A program made the position numbers and the translations under genes. 14,546 bases of DNA from RGIG1959 sp045604545 (lineage in GTDB: Bacteria > Bacillota > Clostridia > Oscillospirales > Acutalibacteraceae): assembly GCA_045604545.1 (NCBI GenBank), contig JAZUOG010000019.1:1-14546 (forward strand), in the 5' to 3' direction. Below, piece after piece: positions 1-5,708 of this stretch; within the stretch, counting starts at the first letter, position 1, and each line of letters opens with the position of its first letter. Under the pieces are notes generated by a model that was given only the letters and a program-made list of their open reading frames with translations, searched no databases and was not told the origin of the DNA.

Positions 1-19
1 CATGGCTACGATCCGACTT

Positions 20-35
20 TGTTTCACGTGAAACA
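20..35. promoter_or_regulatory. parS: parS site (host ParB/Spo0J binding), left end
   Basis: The sequence TGTTTCACGTGAAACA is a perfect palindrome and fits the Bacillus-type parS consensus TGTTNCACGTGAAACA at every position; symmetry extends to 18 bp (19-36). ParB/Spo0J of Firmicutes binds this site, loads as a CTP-dependent clamp and spreads on DNA. No ParB or ParA is encoded in the window, so a host protein would have to bind. An identical 16-mer lies near the right end. Seen directly: the sequence and its position. Known: the consensus. Inferred: use by the phage. Confidence 0.85.
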
Positions 36-53
36 ATTTCGAACAAATGTTCG
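36..53. repeat. Left copy of terminal module ATTTCGAA-N6-TTCG
   Basis: This 18-base element directly follows the parS palindrome. It contains a dyad, CGAACA-AA-TGTTCG (40-53). The right end carries the same module in inverted orientation (14511-14528), with 12 of 12 fixed positions kept and a different 6-base centre. It could be a binding site for the terminal protein, polymerase or a phage DNA-binding protein near the replication origin. Function unknown. Confidence 0.5.
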
Positions 54-65
54 TTATTTACGATC

Positions 66-77
66 GGATCCGGATCC
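66..77. repeat. 12-bp perfect palindrome GGATCCGGATCC
   Basis: This perfect 12-bp palindrome is made of two adjacent GGATCC units and overlaps the left arm of the neighbouring hairpin. It is a possible operator half or a chance element; no function is assigned. Confidence 0.35.
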
Positions 78-104
78 AGGCCGGGGACACCTGGACCGTT
101 CCGG
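70..104. other. GC-rich bulged hairpin in left terminal region
   Basis: Two stacked stems are visible: CCGGA (70-74) with TCCGG (100-104), and TCCAGG (75-80) with CCTGGA (90-95). A 4-base bulge (CCGT, 96-99) lies on one side and there is a 9-base loop (81-89). The structure sits upstream of the predicted early promoter, so it would not be in that transcript. It may be a protein-binding cruciform, part of a small RNA, or chance. phi29 encodes its packaging RNA near its left end; similarity to that RNA is speculation only, since none of its conserved bases is recognised here. Confidence 0.35.
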
Positions 105-108
105 TATA

Positions 109-140
109 TACGTAAGTAATATGTTCAAACTACGTAAGTA
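109..140. promoter_or_regulatory. Paired direct repeats TACGTAAGTA, possible operator/iteron
   Basis: Two exact copies of TACGTAAGTA (109-118 and 131-140) start 22 bp apart, about two helical turns, so a bound protein would sit on one face of the DNA. They lie just upstream of the predicted early promoter -35 box. This is the usual layout of an activator or repressor site, although the window encodes no recognisable DNA-binding regulator. Copies are seen directly; the regulatory role is inferred. Confidence 0.5.
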
Positions 141-156
141 TATTGTTAACAGTTTA

Positions 157-185
157 TTAACATTTCATTCATAGCGTGTTAATAT
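157..185 (+). promoter_or_regulatory. Predicted early promoter (sigma-A type)
   Basis: TTAACA (157-162, 5 of 6 to the -35 consensus) is followed after 17 bases by TAATAT (180-185, 4 of 6 to the -10 consensus). It is the best match upstream of the first early gene and would give a leader of roughly 45 bases. An adjacent TATTAT could serve as an alternative -10. It would drive the whole rightward early operon. Confidence 0.5.
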
Positions 186-239
186 TATTCCAGTAGTCTG
201 TATATGACCGGCAAGGTACCGGATCAGGAAGGAGGAGCA

Positions 240-497
240 ATGCCTAGAATAACGGAAATTACTGAGACACAATTTGAAATGATCGTTAGATCTGCACTCG
301 GTTCGATTGATTATGAGTTCATTCTGCTGACCATGAGTGATTACTTTTTCAGAAGAGCTAAAGAGTTACGAGCAACCGGACTTGAAAACGCGTATGATCG
401 TGAATTCAAAAAAGGTGAGAAGATTCTCGATCAAGTCTGTGCGTTCAGAAAACTTAATGAGGAGGTAGCCGATGAAATTCAACGTAACACTTGGTAA
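240..497 (+). CDS. Early protein of unknown function, 85 aa
   Basis: First gene of the rightward early operon. The ATG at 240 is chosen over one at 204 because a strong AAGGAGGAG ribosome binding site lies 5-8 bases upstream of it and none precedes 204. The product is a small, charged, probably helical soluble protein (MPRITEITETQFEMIVRSAL at the N-terminus, then a Lys/Glu/Arg-rich C-terminal half) with no membrane segment or signal peptide. Its last 26 bases overlap the start of the next small gene. Its position first after the early promoter suggests a host-takeover or regulatory role, as for many phage early proteins, but I do not recognise the family. Confidence 0.75.
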   Translation: MPRITEITETQFEMIVRSALGSIDYEFILLTMSDYFFRRAKELRATGLENAYDREFKKGEKILDQVCAFRKLNEEVADEIQRNTW

Positions 498-504
498 TGA
501 AATG

Positions 505-532
505 TTCGAATTCGATAAATTCGAATTCGATA
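505..532 (+). repeat. 13-bp direct repeat with 15-bp period
   Basis: TTCGAATTCGATA occurs at 505-517 and 520-532. The 15-base period is in frame and duplicates five codons (FEFDK, FEFDT) of the small gene starting at 472, which suggests a recent tandem duplication. Confidence 0.6.
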
Positions 533-632
533 CATTAGAACATGCAGGCAGGTTTGCATATGTTGTAAACAACACGCCACTAACAAGGAACTTGTAGTCA
601 GGATCAGGATTGAACATGATCCTAAAGCAGTA

Positions 633-659
633 GATCAGGAAGATCAAGAAGATCAAGAA
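633..659 (+). repeat. Three tandem 9-bp repeats (GATCAAGAA)
   Basis: Three consecutive units, one GATCAGGAA and two GATCAAGAA, lie in the downstream -1 frame of the small broken gene and encode three Asp-Gln-Glu units. In-frame trinucleotide-multiple expansion supports that this frame was once, or still is, translated. Confidence 0.6.
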
Positions 660-693
660 GATTGGAATATTGAAAACGAGGGGAGTATAAATA

Positions 694-957
694 ATGAAAC
701 TTTATATTAACTGGGTAAGCGCTGACACCGTAATGCGCTGTAAAAAATCTGATGAAGTGATGGATCACATACAACTGATCAATCCGATGTCGTTCGAGGG
801 AGGTGTTTTATTTGATATGATCATCGATCTGCCGACAGATTACAAGATCTCGGGGAAGACAGAAGGTATTAACGAATACATTATCATTCAGCTGTCAAAA
901 TTGGGTACAATAGAATTGAATACTAAGGACTTCCGGGACATTACAATTTGCGGATAA
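694..957 (+). CDS. Early protein of unknown function, 87 aa
   Basis: Begins MKLYINWVSADTVMRCKKSD and ends in NTKDFRDITICG. The ATG at 694 is supported by a GAGGGGAG ribosome binding site 8-15 bases upstream and overlaps the tail of the preceding small gene. The composition (alternating hydrophobic residues, no membrane span) suggests a small alpha/beta fold. No motif is recognised. Its location between the first early gene and the SSB-like gene suggests a role in early infection or replication, but nothing specific can be claimed. Confidence 0.7.
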   Translation: MKLYINWVSADTVMRCKKSDEVMDHIQLINPMSFEGGVLFDMIIDLPTDYKISGKTEGINEYIIIQLSKLGTIELNTKDFRDITICG

Positions 958-1077
958 TGATAATCCAACTAAGCGCGAAAAATGATTCAGAAAACTATAA
1001 GGAAGGAGGAGCGTCCCGGAAGTACCTTGTTTTATAGACACACATTGAACGCATAAGACCAAAAGGAGGAAACAACT
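958..1077 (+). other. Intergenic gap without an identified gene
   Basis: About 120 bases between two early genes. A ribosome-binding-like stretch (AAGGAAGGAGGA, about 1000-1010) is not followed by an ATG or GTG at normal distance; a TTG start would give only nine codons. The true ribosome binding site of the next gene (AAAAGGAGG) closes the gap. I see no convincing promoter or terminator here; the stretch may hold the remnant of a lost small gene. Confidence 0.4.
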
Positions 1078-1416
1078 ATGTTCAATGAACTTAACAAACA
1101 GTTTGTCAATACTGTGAAAGAAGGAATTGACACCGACAAGATGGAGTTTAAGAAACTGAAGGATTTCGTCGGGAAGACGATCAAAGTCGATGGTTTCTAC
1201 ATCAGCAAAGGTAACTACGGCGAGCAGGTAGTTATCGTTGGAAACGGATTTAAAATCAATATGCCGGCACGTGCGGTAGACACCTTCAAGGCGATCCGTG
1301 AAAATGAATTCATGGTCAAGGCAATACTTGACGGACACATGGAAATCATCAACATCGCTGAAGTGAAAGCCAAAAACGGCAATGAGACGGTGTCATATGA
1401 GCTTCACGACTGCTAG
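1078..1416 (+). CDS. Probable single-stranded DNA-binding / OB-fold-like protein, 112 aa
   Basis: The product is a small soluble protein with a helical N-terminal third followed by beta-rich sequence (KTIKVDGFYISKGNYGEQVV and GNGFKINMPARAVDTFKAI) that resembles the strand pattern of an OB-type fold. In phi29 a 124-aa SSB (gp5) coats displaced strands during protein-primed replication and its gene lies a few genes before terminal protein and polymerase; size and position here fit. The ATG at 1078 has a clear AAAAGGAGG site. The assignment to SSB rests on context, length and rough strand pattern, not on a recognised motif; it could be another replication accessory protein. Confidence 0.5.
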   Translation: MFNELNKQFVNTVKEGIDTDKMEFKKLKDFVGKTIKVDGFYISKGNYGEQVVIVGNGFKINMPARAVDTFKAIRENEFMVKAILDGHMEIINIAEVKAKNGNETVSYELHDC

Positions 1417-1753
1417 AAAAGCACGAGATAACGCCGGGGGTTATAACACTCCCGGTGTTTCTTTTACGGATCCGTATCAACTGCTCGCGATTCATATTAT
1501 AATAAGGATCCGGAAAGATCTGAAGCGTACACGCGATCCGTTCAAGATCGCAGCGCTTCTGAAGTGGTTCGATACATCATGGGGAATAACCATATGTGAT
1601 TTTATAGGTATTGAAGCGGAATATATGAGGGAGGTGATGAGAAATGAAGCAGTCAAAAAGCATATCAGAAATGACTGTAAAAGAATTGAAAAAATACATC
1701 AGGAGGCAGACGAAAAAAGCGAACACACGCCTGAAAAACATCGGAAAGCGTAA
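1397..1753 (+). CDS. Early protein of unknown function with long 3' overlap, 118 aa
   Basis: The frame begins inside the end of the SSB-like gene (overlap about 20 bases) and has no strong ribosome binding site, so it is probably translated by coupling; an alternative ATG at 1382 is equally weak. The core segment (DPFKIAALLKWFDTSWGITI, then CDFIGIEAEYMREVM) reads like a short helical domain, with the WF...CD..G....Y.R pattern seen in small phage proteins of unknown function. The C-terminal 36 codons, rich in Lys, Glu and His, overlap the next gene by 110 bases in another frame. The C-terminus may therefore be constrained by, or created from, the overlapping terminal protein gene. Function unknown; a DNA-binding or regulatory role is only a guess. 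Confidence 0.6.
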   Translation: MSFTTARKARDNAGGYNTPGVSFTDPYQLLAIHIIIRIRKDLKRTRDPFKIAALLKWFDTSWGITICDFIGIEAEYMREVMRNEAVKKHIRNDCKRIEKIHQEADEKSEHTPEKHRKA

Positions 1754-2234
1754 GCGCGGAGTATCGCGCGCCGTTACTCAGGAGTTACAATACTTAAAGA
1801 AACAGGGTATCATCGGAAAACGCGGACGCGCAACGCTCGGATTCCGCGGAAAGCGTAAAGACGAATTACAACGTCAGGCCCGGGAGCTTGATTACTTTAA
1901 CCAGTGGACCGGCGCTGAAAAAGAAACAGTTGCGCAGGATAAGGACTGGAAAAAGTACCAAACATTTAAATCGCGACATCCTGAATTCGCGAGTTATTCA
2001 TATCAGGACTGGCGCGACATCGTGAACGTCTTTGCTTCAATGGAGAACAAACTGACGGAGTTCGAATATGAGGACACAAAGCGCTTACATATCGAAGCAA
2101 CTGAAAAAGGTTCAACTGTAAACTTTATAAAAGCTATGGAAGCAGCGCAAGCGCGTGCAAAAGTCGAAGGTAAAACAAGAACCATTGACACCGATGATCT
2201 GACTGAGTTTTTGAGGAGTAATATATTTACATGA
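1644..2234 (+). CDS. Probable terminal protein (replication primer), 196 aa
   Basis: In phi29-type replication the terminal protein supplies a side-chain hydroxyl that primes synthesis and stays covalently bound to each 5' end. The candidate lies immediately before the polymerase, as gene 3 precedes gene 2 in phi29, with an ATGA overlap indicating coupled translation. The first 90 residues are strongly basic (runs such as KKYIRRQTKKANTRLKNIGK and KRKRG), matching the DNA-binding N-terminal domain of known terminal proteins; the remainder is mixed helical, and the C-terminus has several Ser/Thr candidates (GKTRTIDTDDLTEFLRSNIF). It is shorter than phi29 TP (266 aa). The start at 1644 is fixed by AGGGAGGTGATG just upstream. 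Assignment is from context and composition; the priming residue cannot be named. Confidence 0.62.
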   Translation: MKQSKSISEMTVKELKKYIRRQTKKANTRLKNIGKRKRGVSRAVTQELQYLKKQGIIGKRGRATLGFRGKRKDELQRQARELDYFNQWTGAEKETVAQDKDWKKYQTFKSRHPEFASYSYQDWRDIVNVFASMENKLTEFEYEDTKRLHIEATEKGSTVNFIKAMEAAQARAKVEGKTRTIDTDDLTEFLRSNIFT

Positions 2235-4351
2235 TACCATATTCAGGACAGCTGCAAGGGTATAAGTTCAATGTGGAAACAAAGAGGAGCCATCACAAAG
2301 GGAAGGACGGAAAATACAAAACAGATAAATATTGCAACGATATACTGACCTTCGACATTGAATGTACTTCAGCGTGGATCCGCGACGGATCTATCATACA
2401 ATATGAAAAAGGACATAGCAACGAATACTGGAACGAGCTTCAGCCGGTCGCCTTGTGTTATCTGTGGCAGTTTTCAATAAACGGTGAAGTTTATTACGGT
2501 CGGGAGCTTGAGGATTTTTGGAAAGTGCTCGGAGATCTTCCTGCCGGTGTGAAGTTCATCATATGGGTGCACAATCTCGCGTATGAGTTTCAATTTTTAT
2601 GTAATATTCTGACATGGGATAATGTTTTCGCTCGCACACCTCATAAACCGATGAAGTGCAGCTGTAAAGAATATCCAAACGTCGAGTTTCGGTGTAGCTA
2701 TATACTCACCCGTTTAAGTCTTGCGTCATGGGGTAAACAGATCGGAGTTGACAAGGCCGTCGGGGATCTTGATTATGATGTAATCAGAACACCGTTGACG
2801 CCGTTGACCGATACGGAGCTGCATTACGGTGAAATGGACTGTCTCGTGCTCGAAGCAGGTATAAAAGAATACCTTAAAACATACAAAACACTTCGAAACA
2901 TTCCGCTTACACAGACAGGAACCGTCAGACGTGTCGTGAAAGATCTGCTTACATCCGACAAGGAATATGTCAGGAAAGTAAAAAAGCTCGTACCGAAAAA
3001 CGCGAAAGAATACAAGCGACTTCAGAAGATCTTCGCAGGTGGATATACTCACGCTAATCAAATGTATTCCGGGAAGGTAGTCGATGAGTATATTGAACAT
3101 TATGACTTTGCAAGCTCATACCCGACAGTGATGATCGCGGAAAAATATCCGATGAGTGCATGGTATTATAACGGTGTAAATGAGATCCCGGATGATTCTG
3201 AGTTCGATGATCAAGCGTTCATATTATGTCTCGAATTTCAGAACATAGTCTGCGTGAGTTTCAACACATATATTCAGACCAGTAAATGTACCGGGACCGG
3301 TTTTCAATTCGATAATGGTCGTCTGCTCCGTGCTGAAACGATGGAGATCACTGTCACTGAACAGGACTGGATAACGATCAGGAATAACTACGAATGGGAT
3401 CATATGAACGTCAGGAAGGTATACCGGGCCGACAAGGGATATTTACCGCGTCCGTTCCTTCAATATATTCTCGAGCTATACGGAAATAAAACAAGCCTGA
3501 AGGGTGTTGCCGGGCAGGAAGATCTTTATCTTCAATCGAAACAATACATAAATTCATTGTTCGGGATGATGGTTACGGCACTGATCCAGTCTGACATCGT
3601 ATTCAATAACGGTGTGTGGAGTACAAAAGCACTGACCGAAGAAGATGTGATAAAGAAGCTCAGGAAGCTGAAGGATTTTCACGACCGGGAAAAGCGTTAT
3701 TTTCTGTCGTATAGTTGGGGATGTTGGGTGACGGCATACGCCCGGCGTAATCTGTGGAAGTGTATTGAAAGTTGCGACCATCGTGTTTTATACGGTGATA
3801 CCGATTCACTTTTTATCCGCGGTGAAAATGATTTCACGTGGTACAACAATGAGATCACTGAGAAGCTTCGAAGATCCTGCGAGGTGAATGATCTCGACTT
3901 CGCGCTGACACGACCGAAAACACCGAAGGGTGTGGAGAAACCGCTCGGAGTATTCGAAAAAGAGGACGATTGCAGTCAATTCAAAACACTCGGGGCAAAA
4001 CGATATGTGGAACGTCGTATCAATGACGGCAAGCTACACCTGACAGTCTCAGGAATAAACAAAGCAGCTGTTGAGCTTTTACAGGACAACATTGATAATT
4101 TCCGGGACGGTTTCGACTTTGACAAAGACGCGGAATGTGTCACGAAAAAGCTGAGCACATATCTCGACGACATCCCTGATCTGACATGGCCGGATGGATA
4201 TGAAAGTCATCACAGATACGGCATAAACATGAGAAACGTCGGATATTTGCTGACGATAACAGACGAGTATAAACTACTCATAAAATACATGGAATATTCA
4301 CTCGACGATCTTCCCGAAGCGTTTATCAATCATTTAAGAGGTACATGGTAG
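2231..4351 (+). CDS. Protein-primed family B DNA polymerase, 706 aa
   Basis: All hallmark motifs are present in order. Exonuclease: Exo I FDIE (D42, E44), Exo II HNLAYE (114-119), Exo III YGEMD (199-203). Polymerase: motif A DFASSYP (292-298), motif B KQYINSLFG (437-445), motif C YGDTDS (521-526, catalytic D523 and D525) and a KRY motif (590-592). The extended segment between motifs A and B fits the TPR1/TPR2 insertions that give protein-primed enzymes their processivity and strand displacement. The protein is longer than phi29 polymerase (572 aa), with about 30 extra N-terminal residues before Exo I. Exo II has Glu119 where phi29 has Asp. The gene overlaps the terminal protein candidate by ATGA, and its stop codon lies inside the next gene's ribosome binding site. 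Confidence 0.97.
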   Translation: MIPYSGQLQGYKFNVETKRSHHKGKDGKYKTDKYCNDILTFDIECTSAWIRDGSIIQYEKGHSNEYWNELQPVALCYLWQFSINGEVYYGRELEDFWKVLGDLPAGVKFIIWVHNLAYEFQFLCNILTWDNVFARTPHKPMKCSCKEYPNVEFRCSYILTRLSLASWGKQIGVDKAVGDLDYDVIRTPLTPLTDTELHYGEMDCLVLEAGIKEYLKTYKTLRNIPLTQTGTVRRVVKDLLTSDKEYVRKVKKLVPKNAKEYKRLQKIFAGGYTHANQMYSGKVVDEYIEHYDFASSYPTVMIAEKYPMSAWYYNGVNEIPDDSEFDDQAFILCLEFQNIVCVSFNTYIQTSKCTGTGFQFDNGRLLRAETMEITVTEQDWITIRNNYEWDHMNVRKVYRADKGYLPRPFLQYILELYGNKTSLKGVAGQEDLYLQSKQYINSLFGMMVTALIQSDIVFNNGVWSTKALTEEDVIKKLRKLKDFHDREKRYFLSYSWGCWVTAYARRNLWKCIESCDHRVLYGDTDSLFIRGENDFTWYNNEITEKLRRSCEVNDLDFALTRPKTPKGVEKPLGVFEKEDDCSQFKTLGAKRYVERRINDGKLHLTVSGINKAAVELLQDNIDNFRDGFDFDKDAECVTKKLSTYLDDIPDLTWPDGYESHHRYGINMRNVGYLLTITDEYKLLIKYMEYSLDDLPEAFINHLRGTW

Positions 4352-4361
4352 GAGGTAACAT

Positions 4362-5429
4362 ATGCCAAAAAAGAAAAAATACTATGACATCACAAACTTA
4401 TTGAAGACCGGCGCCCAGTATATGATATTACTCGGGCAGCGCGCCAACGGAAAAAGTTATCAGGCAAAGCTCACAGCATTGACGGACGCATATAAAAATA
4501 ATCGTTGGTTCGTTTACCTGCGTCGGTACCGGGCAGATATAAAAACGAAATCTGTCGAGGCGTACTTCGCCGACATGAACATCGAGGAGATCACGAAACA
4601 TGAATATGATCGTATAATCGCGTGGAGCGGTTCGATATATTTCGGACTGTTAAACGATAAGGGTGAAATTGTAAAAGGTCCTGAGATCGGGAGATATTGC
4701 GCGCTGAATGAAGCGGAGCGATACAAAAGTCAGACTTTCGTCGATTTCGACAACATTCTATATGAAGAATTTATCACAGACGGTGCGTACCTGCCCGAAG
4801 AACCGGGACGACTTCAACAGTTCGTGTCAACCGTTGCGAGAATGCGACAGATCCGCGTCTTCCTTATCGGTAACACCCTGAGCCGTGTTTGTCCGTACTT
4901 TTCAGAATGGTGCCTCGAAGGTGTTTTAAAACAAAAGCTCGGTACCATTGAGGTATATCATTATCATTTCGAGAATGGGACGGTTGACATCGCTGTCGAG
5001 TATTGCGCTAATGCTGACTATGAAAACAAGATGTTTTTCGGGCAGACTGCGAAACAGATCGTATCGGGGGAATGGGACACAAAGGAAGTCCCGAAGCTTC
5101 CCCGGAAACAGGAGGAGTATGAATGTGTGTATGAGCTTCTGATCGAGTTTCAAAAGTTTTCCTTTGTTATCCGGCTGCTCGTGGAACCGATCGACGGAGG
5201 TGTGATATGTTTCGTTTATCCTTTTAATGGAAAGAGGAAGATTCTCAGGAAGCTCACAGAACAGTTTTCTGACAATCCTTTTATCACGACGAAACTCGAC
5301 CTGTCAAAAAGACCTGAAGCAATGATCAATGAATGTTTCCGTCTAGGTAAAGTCTGTTATTCAGACAATCTCACCGGCTCCGATTTCAAACACGTCAATG
5401 ATGTTTTCCGGATCGGTAATCTGTTTTGA
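4362..5429 (+). CDS. DNA packaging ATPase (phi29 gp16-like), 355 aa
   Basis: The P-loop GQRANGKS (residues 25-32) is followed by an arginine-rich stretch (YLRRYR, 52-57) and a Walker B-like strand NILYEEF (131-137), the order found in gp16-type encapsidation ATPases of the ASCE/FtsK-HerA group. Length matches phi29 gp16 (332 aa). The enzyme forms a ring on the portal vertex and pumps DNA into the prohead. The C-terminal third (from about 250) would be the vestigial nuclease-like domain that in phi29 contacts packaging RNA. A TAGGAGGT motif, containing the polymerase stop, provides the ribosome binding site. Its place in the replication operon, directly after polymerase, differs from phi29, where gene 16 lies at the opposite end of the genome. 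Confidence 0.9.
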   Translation: MPKKKKYYDITNLLKTGAQYMILLGQRANGKSYQAKLTALTDAYKNNRWFVYLRRYRADIKTKSVEAYFADMNIEEITKHEYDRIIAWSGSIYFGLLNDKGEIVKGPEIGRYCALNEAERYKSQTFVDFDNILYEEFITDGAYLPEEPGRLQQFVSTVARMRQIRVFLIGNTLSRVCPYFSEWCLEGVLKQKLGTIEVYHYHFENGTVDIAVEYCANADYENKMFFGQTAKQIVSGEWDTKEVPKLPRKQEEYECVYELLIEFQKFSFVIRLLVEPIDGGVICFVYPFNGKRKILRKLTEQFSDNPFITTKLDLSKRPEAMINECFRLGKVCYSDNLTGSDFKHVNDVFRIGNLF

Positions 5430-5448
5430 TGGAAAGGAGTGATAAGGA

Positions 5449-5589
5449 ATGACAGAAATAGAAAGAAAAAACATATTGATACTTTCAGACACTATCAAGG
5501 GTGAAATTAACAGAATGTGCGTTACTGACGAATTGGTAGAGTTAGACACTATGTACGGACACGCCAAAAGAAACCTTGATGTTTGTTGA
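5449..5589 (+). CDS. Small protein of unknown function, 46 aa
   Basis: A 46-codon frame starting MTEIERKNILILSDTIKGEI and ending in HAKRNLDVC is preceded by AAAGGAG at proper spacing, 20 bases after the ATPase stop. It is helical and amphipathic, with no membrane span. It is the last gene of the early operon before the central terminator. The strong ribosome binding site supports translation; function unknown. Confidence 0.6.
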   Translation: MTEIERKNILILSDTIKGEINRMCVTDELVELDTMYGHAKRNLDVC

Positions 5590-5642
5590 AGATGATATAT
5601 GAGGCAAGGTTTAAGGTAGAATGAACGAGAACAGTGAAAAAT

Positions 5643-5676
5643 AGAAAAAGACCGGTCGTTATGGCCGGTCCTTTTC
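5643..5676. terminator. Bidirectional intrinsic terminator between convergent operons
   Basis: GACCGG (5650-5655) pairs with CCGGTC (5665-5670); a T-G wobble and a C-G pair extend the stem to 8 bp with a 5-base loop. On the + strand the stem is followed by CTTTTC and on the - strand by TTTTTC, so it can end both the early (+) and late (-) transcripts that meet here. It lies 60 bases after the last early stop and 33 bases after the last late stop. Confidence 0.85.
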
Positions 5677-5708
5677 ATATAAAGGGAGTGAGTTCATTAT
5701 ATCATATC

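Larger units (their letters stand above)
472..710 (+). pseudogene. Small early gene with apparent -1 frameshift
   Basis: An ATG at 472 with a GGAGGT ribosome binding site opens a 41-codon frame (begins MKFNVTLGNEMFEFDKFEFD) that stops at 597. From about 575 the -1 frame looks coding (NKELVVRIRIEHDPKAVDQE, then DQED repeats) and runs to a stop at 710, overlapping the next gene's start at 694. Before that point the -1 frame looks like non-coding translation. Joining the two parts gives a plausible small protein of about 79 aa. No classical slippery heptamer is present at the junction, though a 7-bp hairpin (600-623) follows the stop. Explanations: a real disabling indel, a sequencing or assembly error, or unusual recoding. 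Function unknown. Confidence 0.55.

Noticed and set aside
929..1023. 11-bp inverted repeat ACTTCCGGGAC / GTCCCGGAAGT with a 73-base spacer
   Set aside because: Long spacer, one arm lies in coding sequence, and about one such match is expected by chance in a window of this size.
1000..1050. Ribosome-binding-like AAGGAAGGAGGA suggesting another small gene
   Set aside because: No ATG or GTG follows within 15 bases; the TTG frame has only nine codons.
895..1338. - strand open frame of 147 codons
   Set aside because: Antisense to two early genes with good ribosome binding sites; composition (Leu/Ser/Phe/Cys rich) is typical of a shadow frame.
3830..3845. GATTTCACGTGGTACA, a partial parS match within the polymerase gene
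   Set aside because: It matches TGTTTCACGTGAAACA at about 12 of 16 positions, loses symmetry outside the CACGTG core, and the bases are explained by coding.
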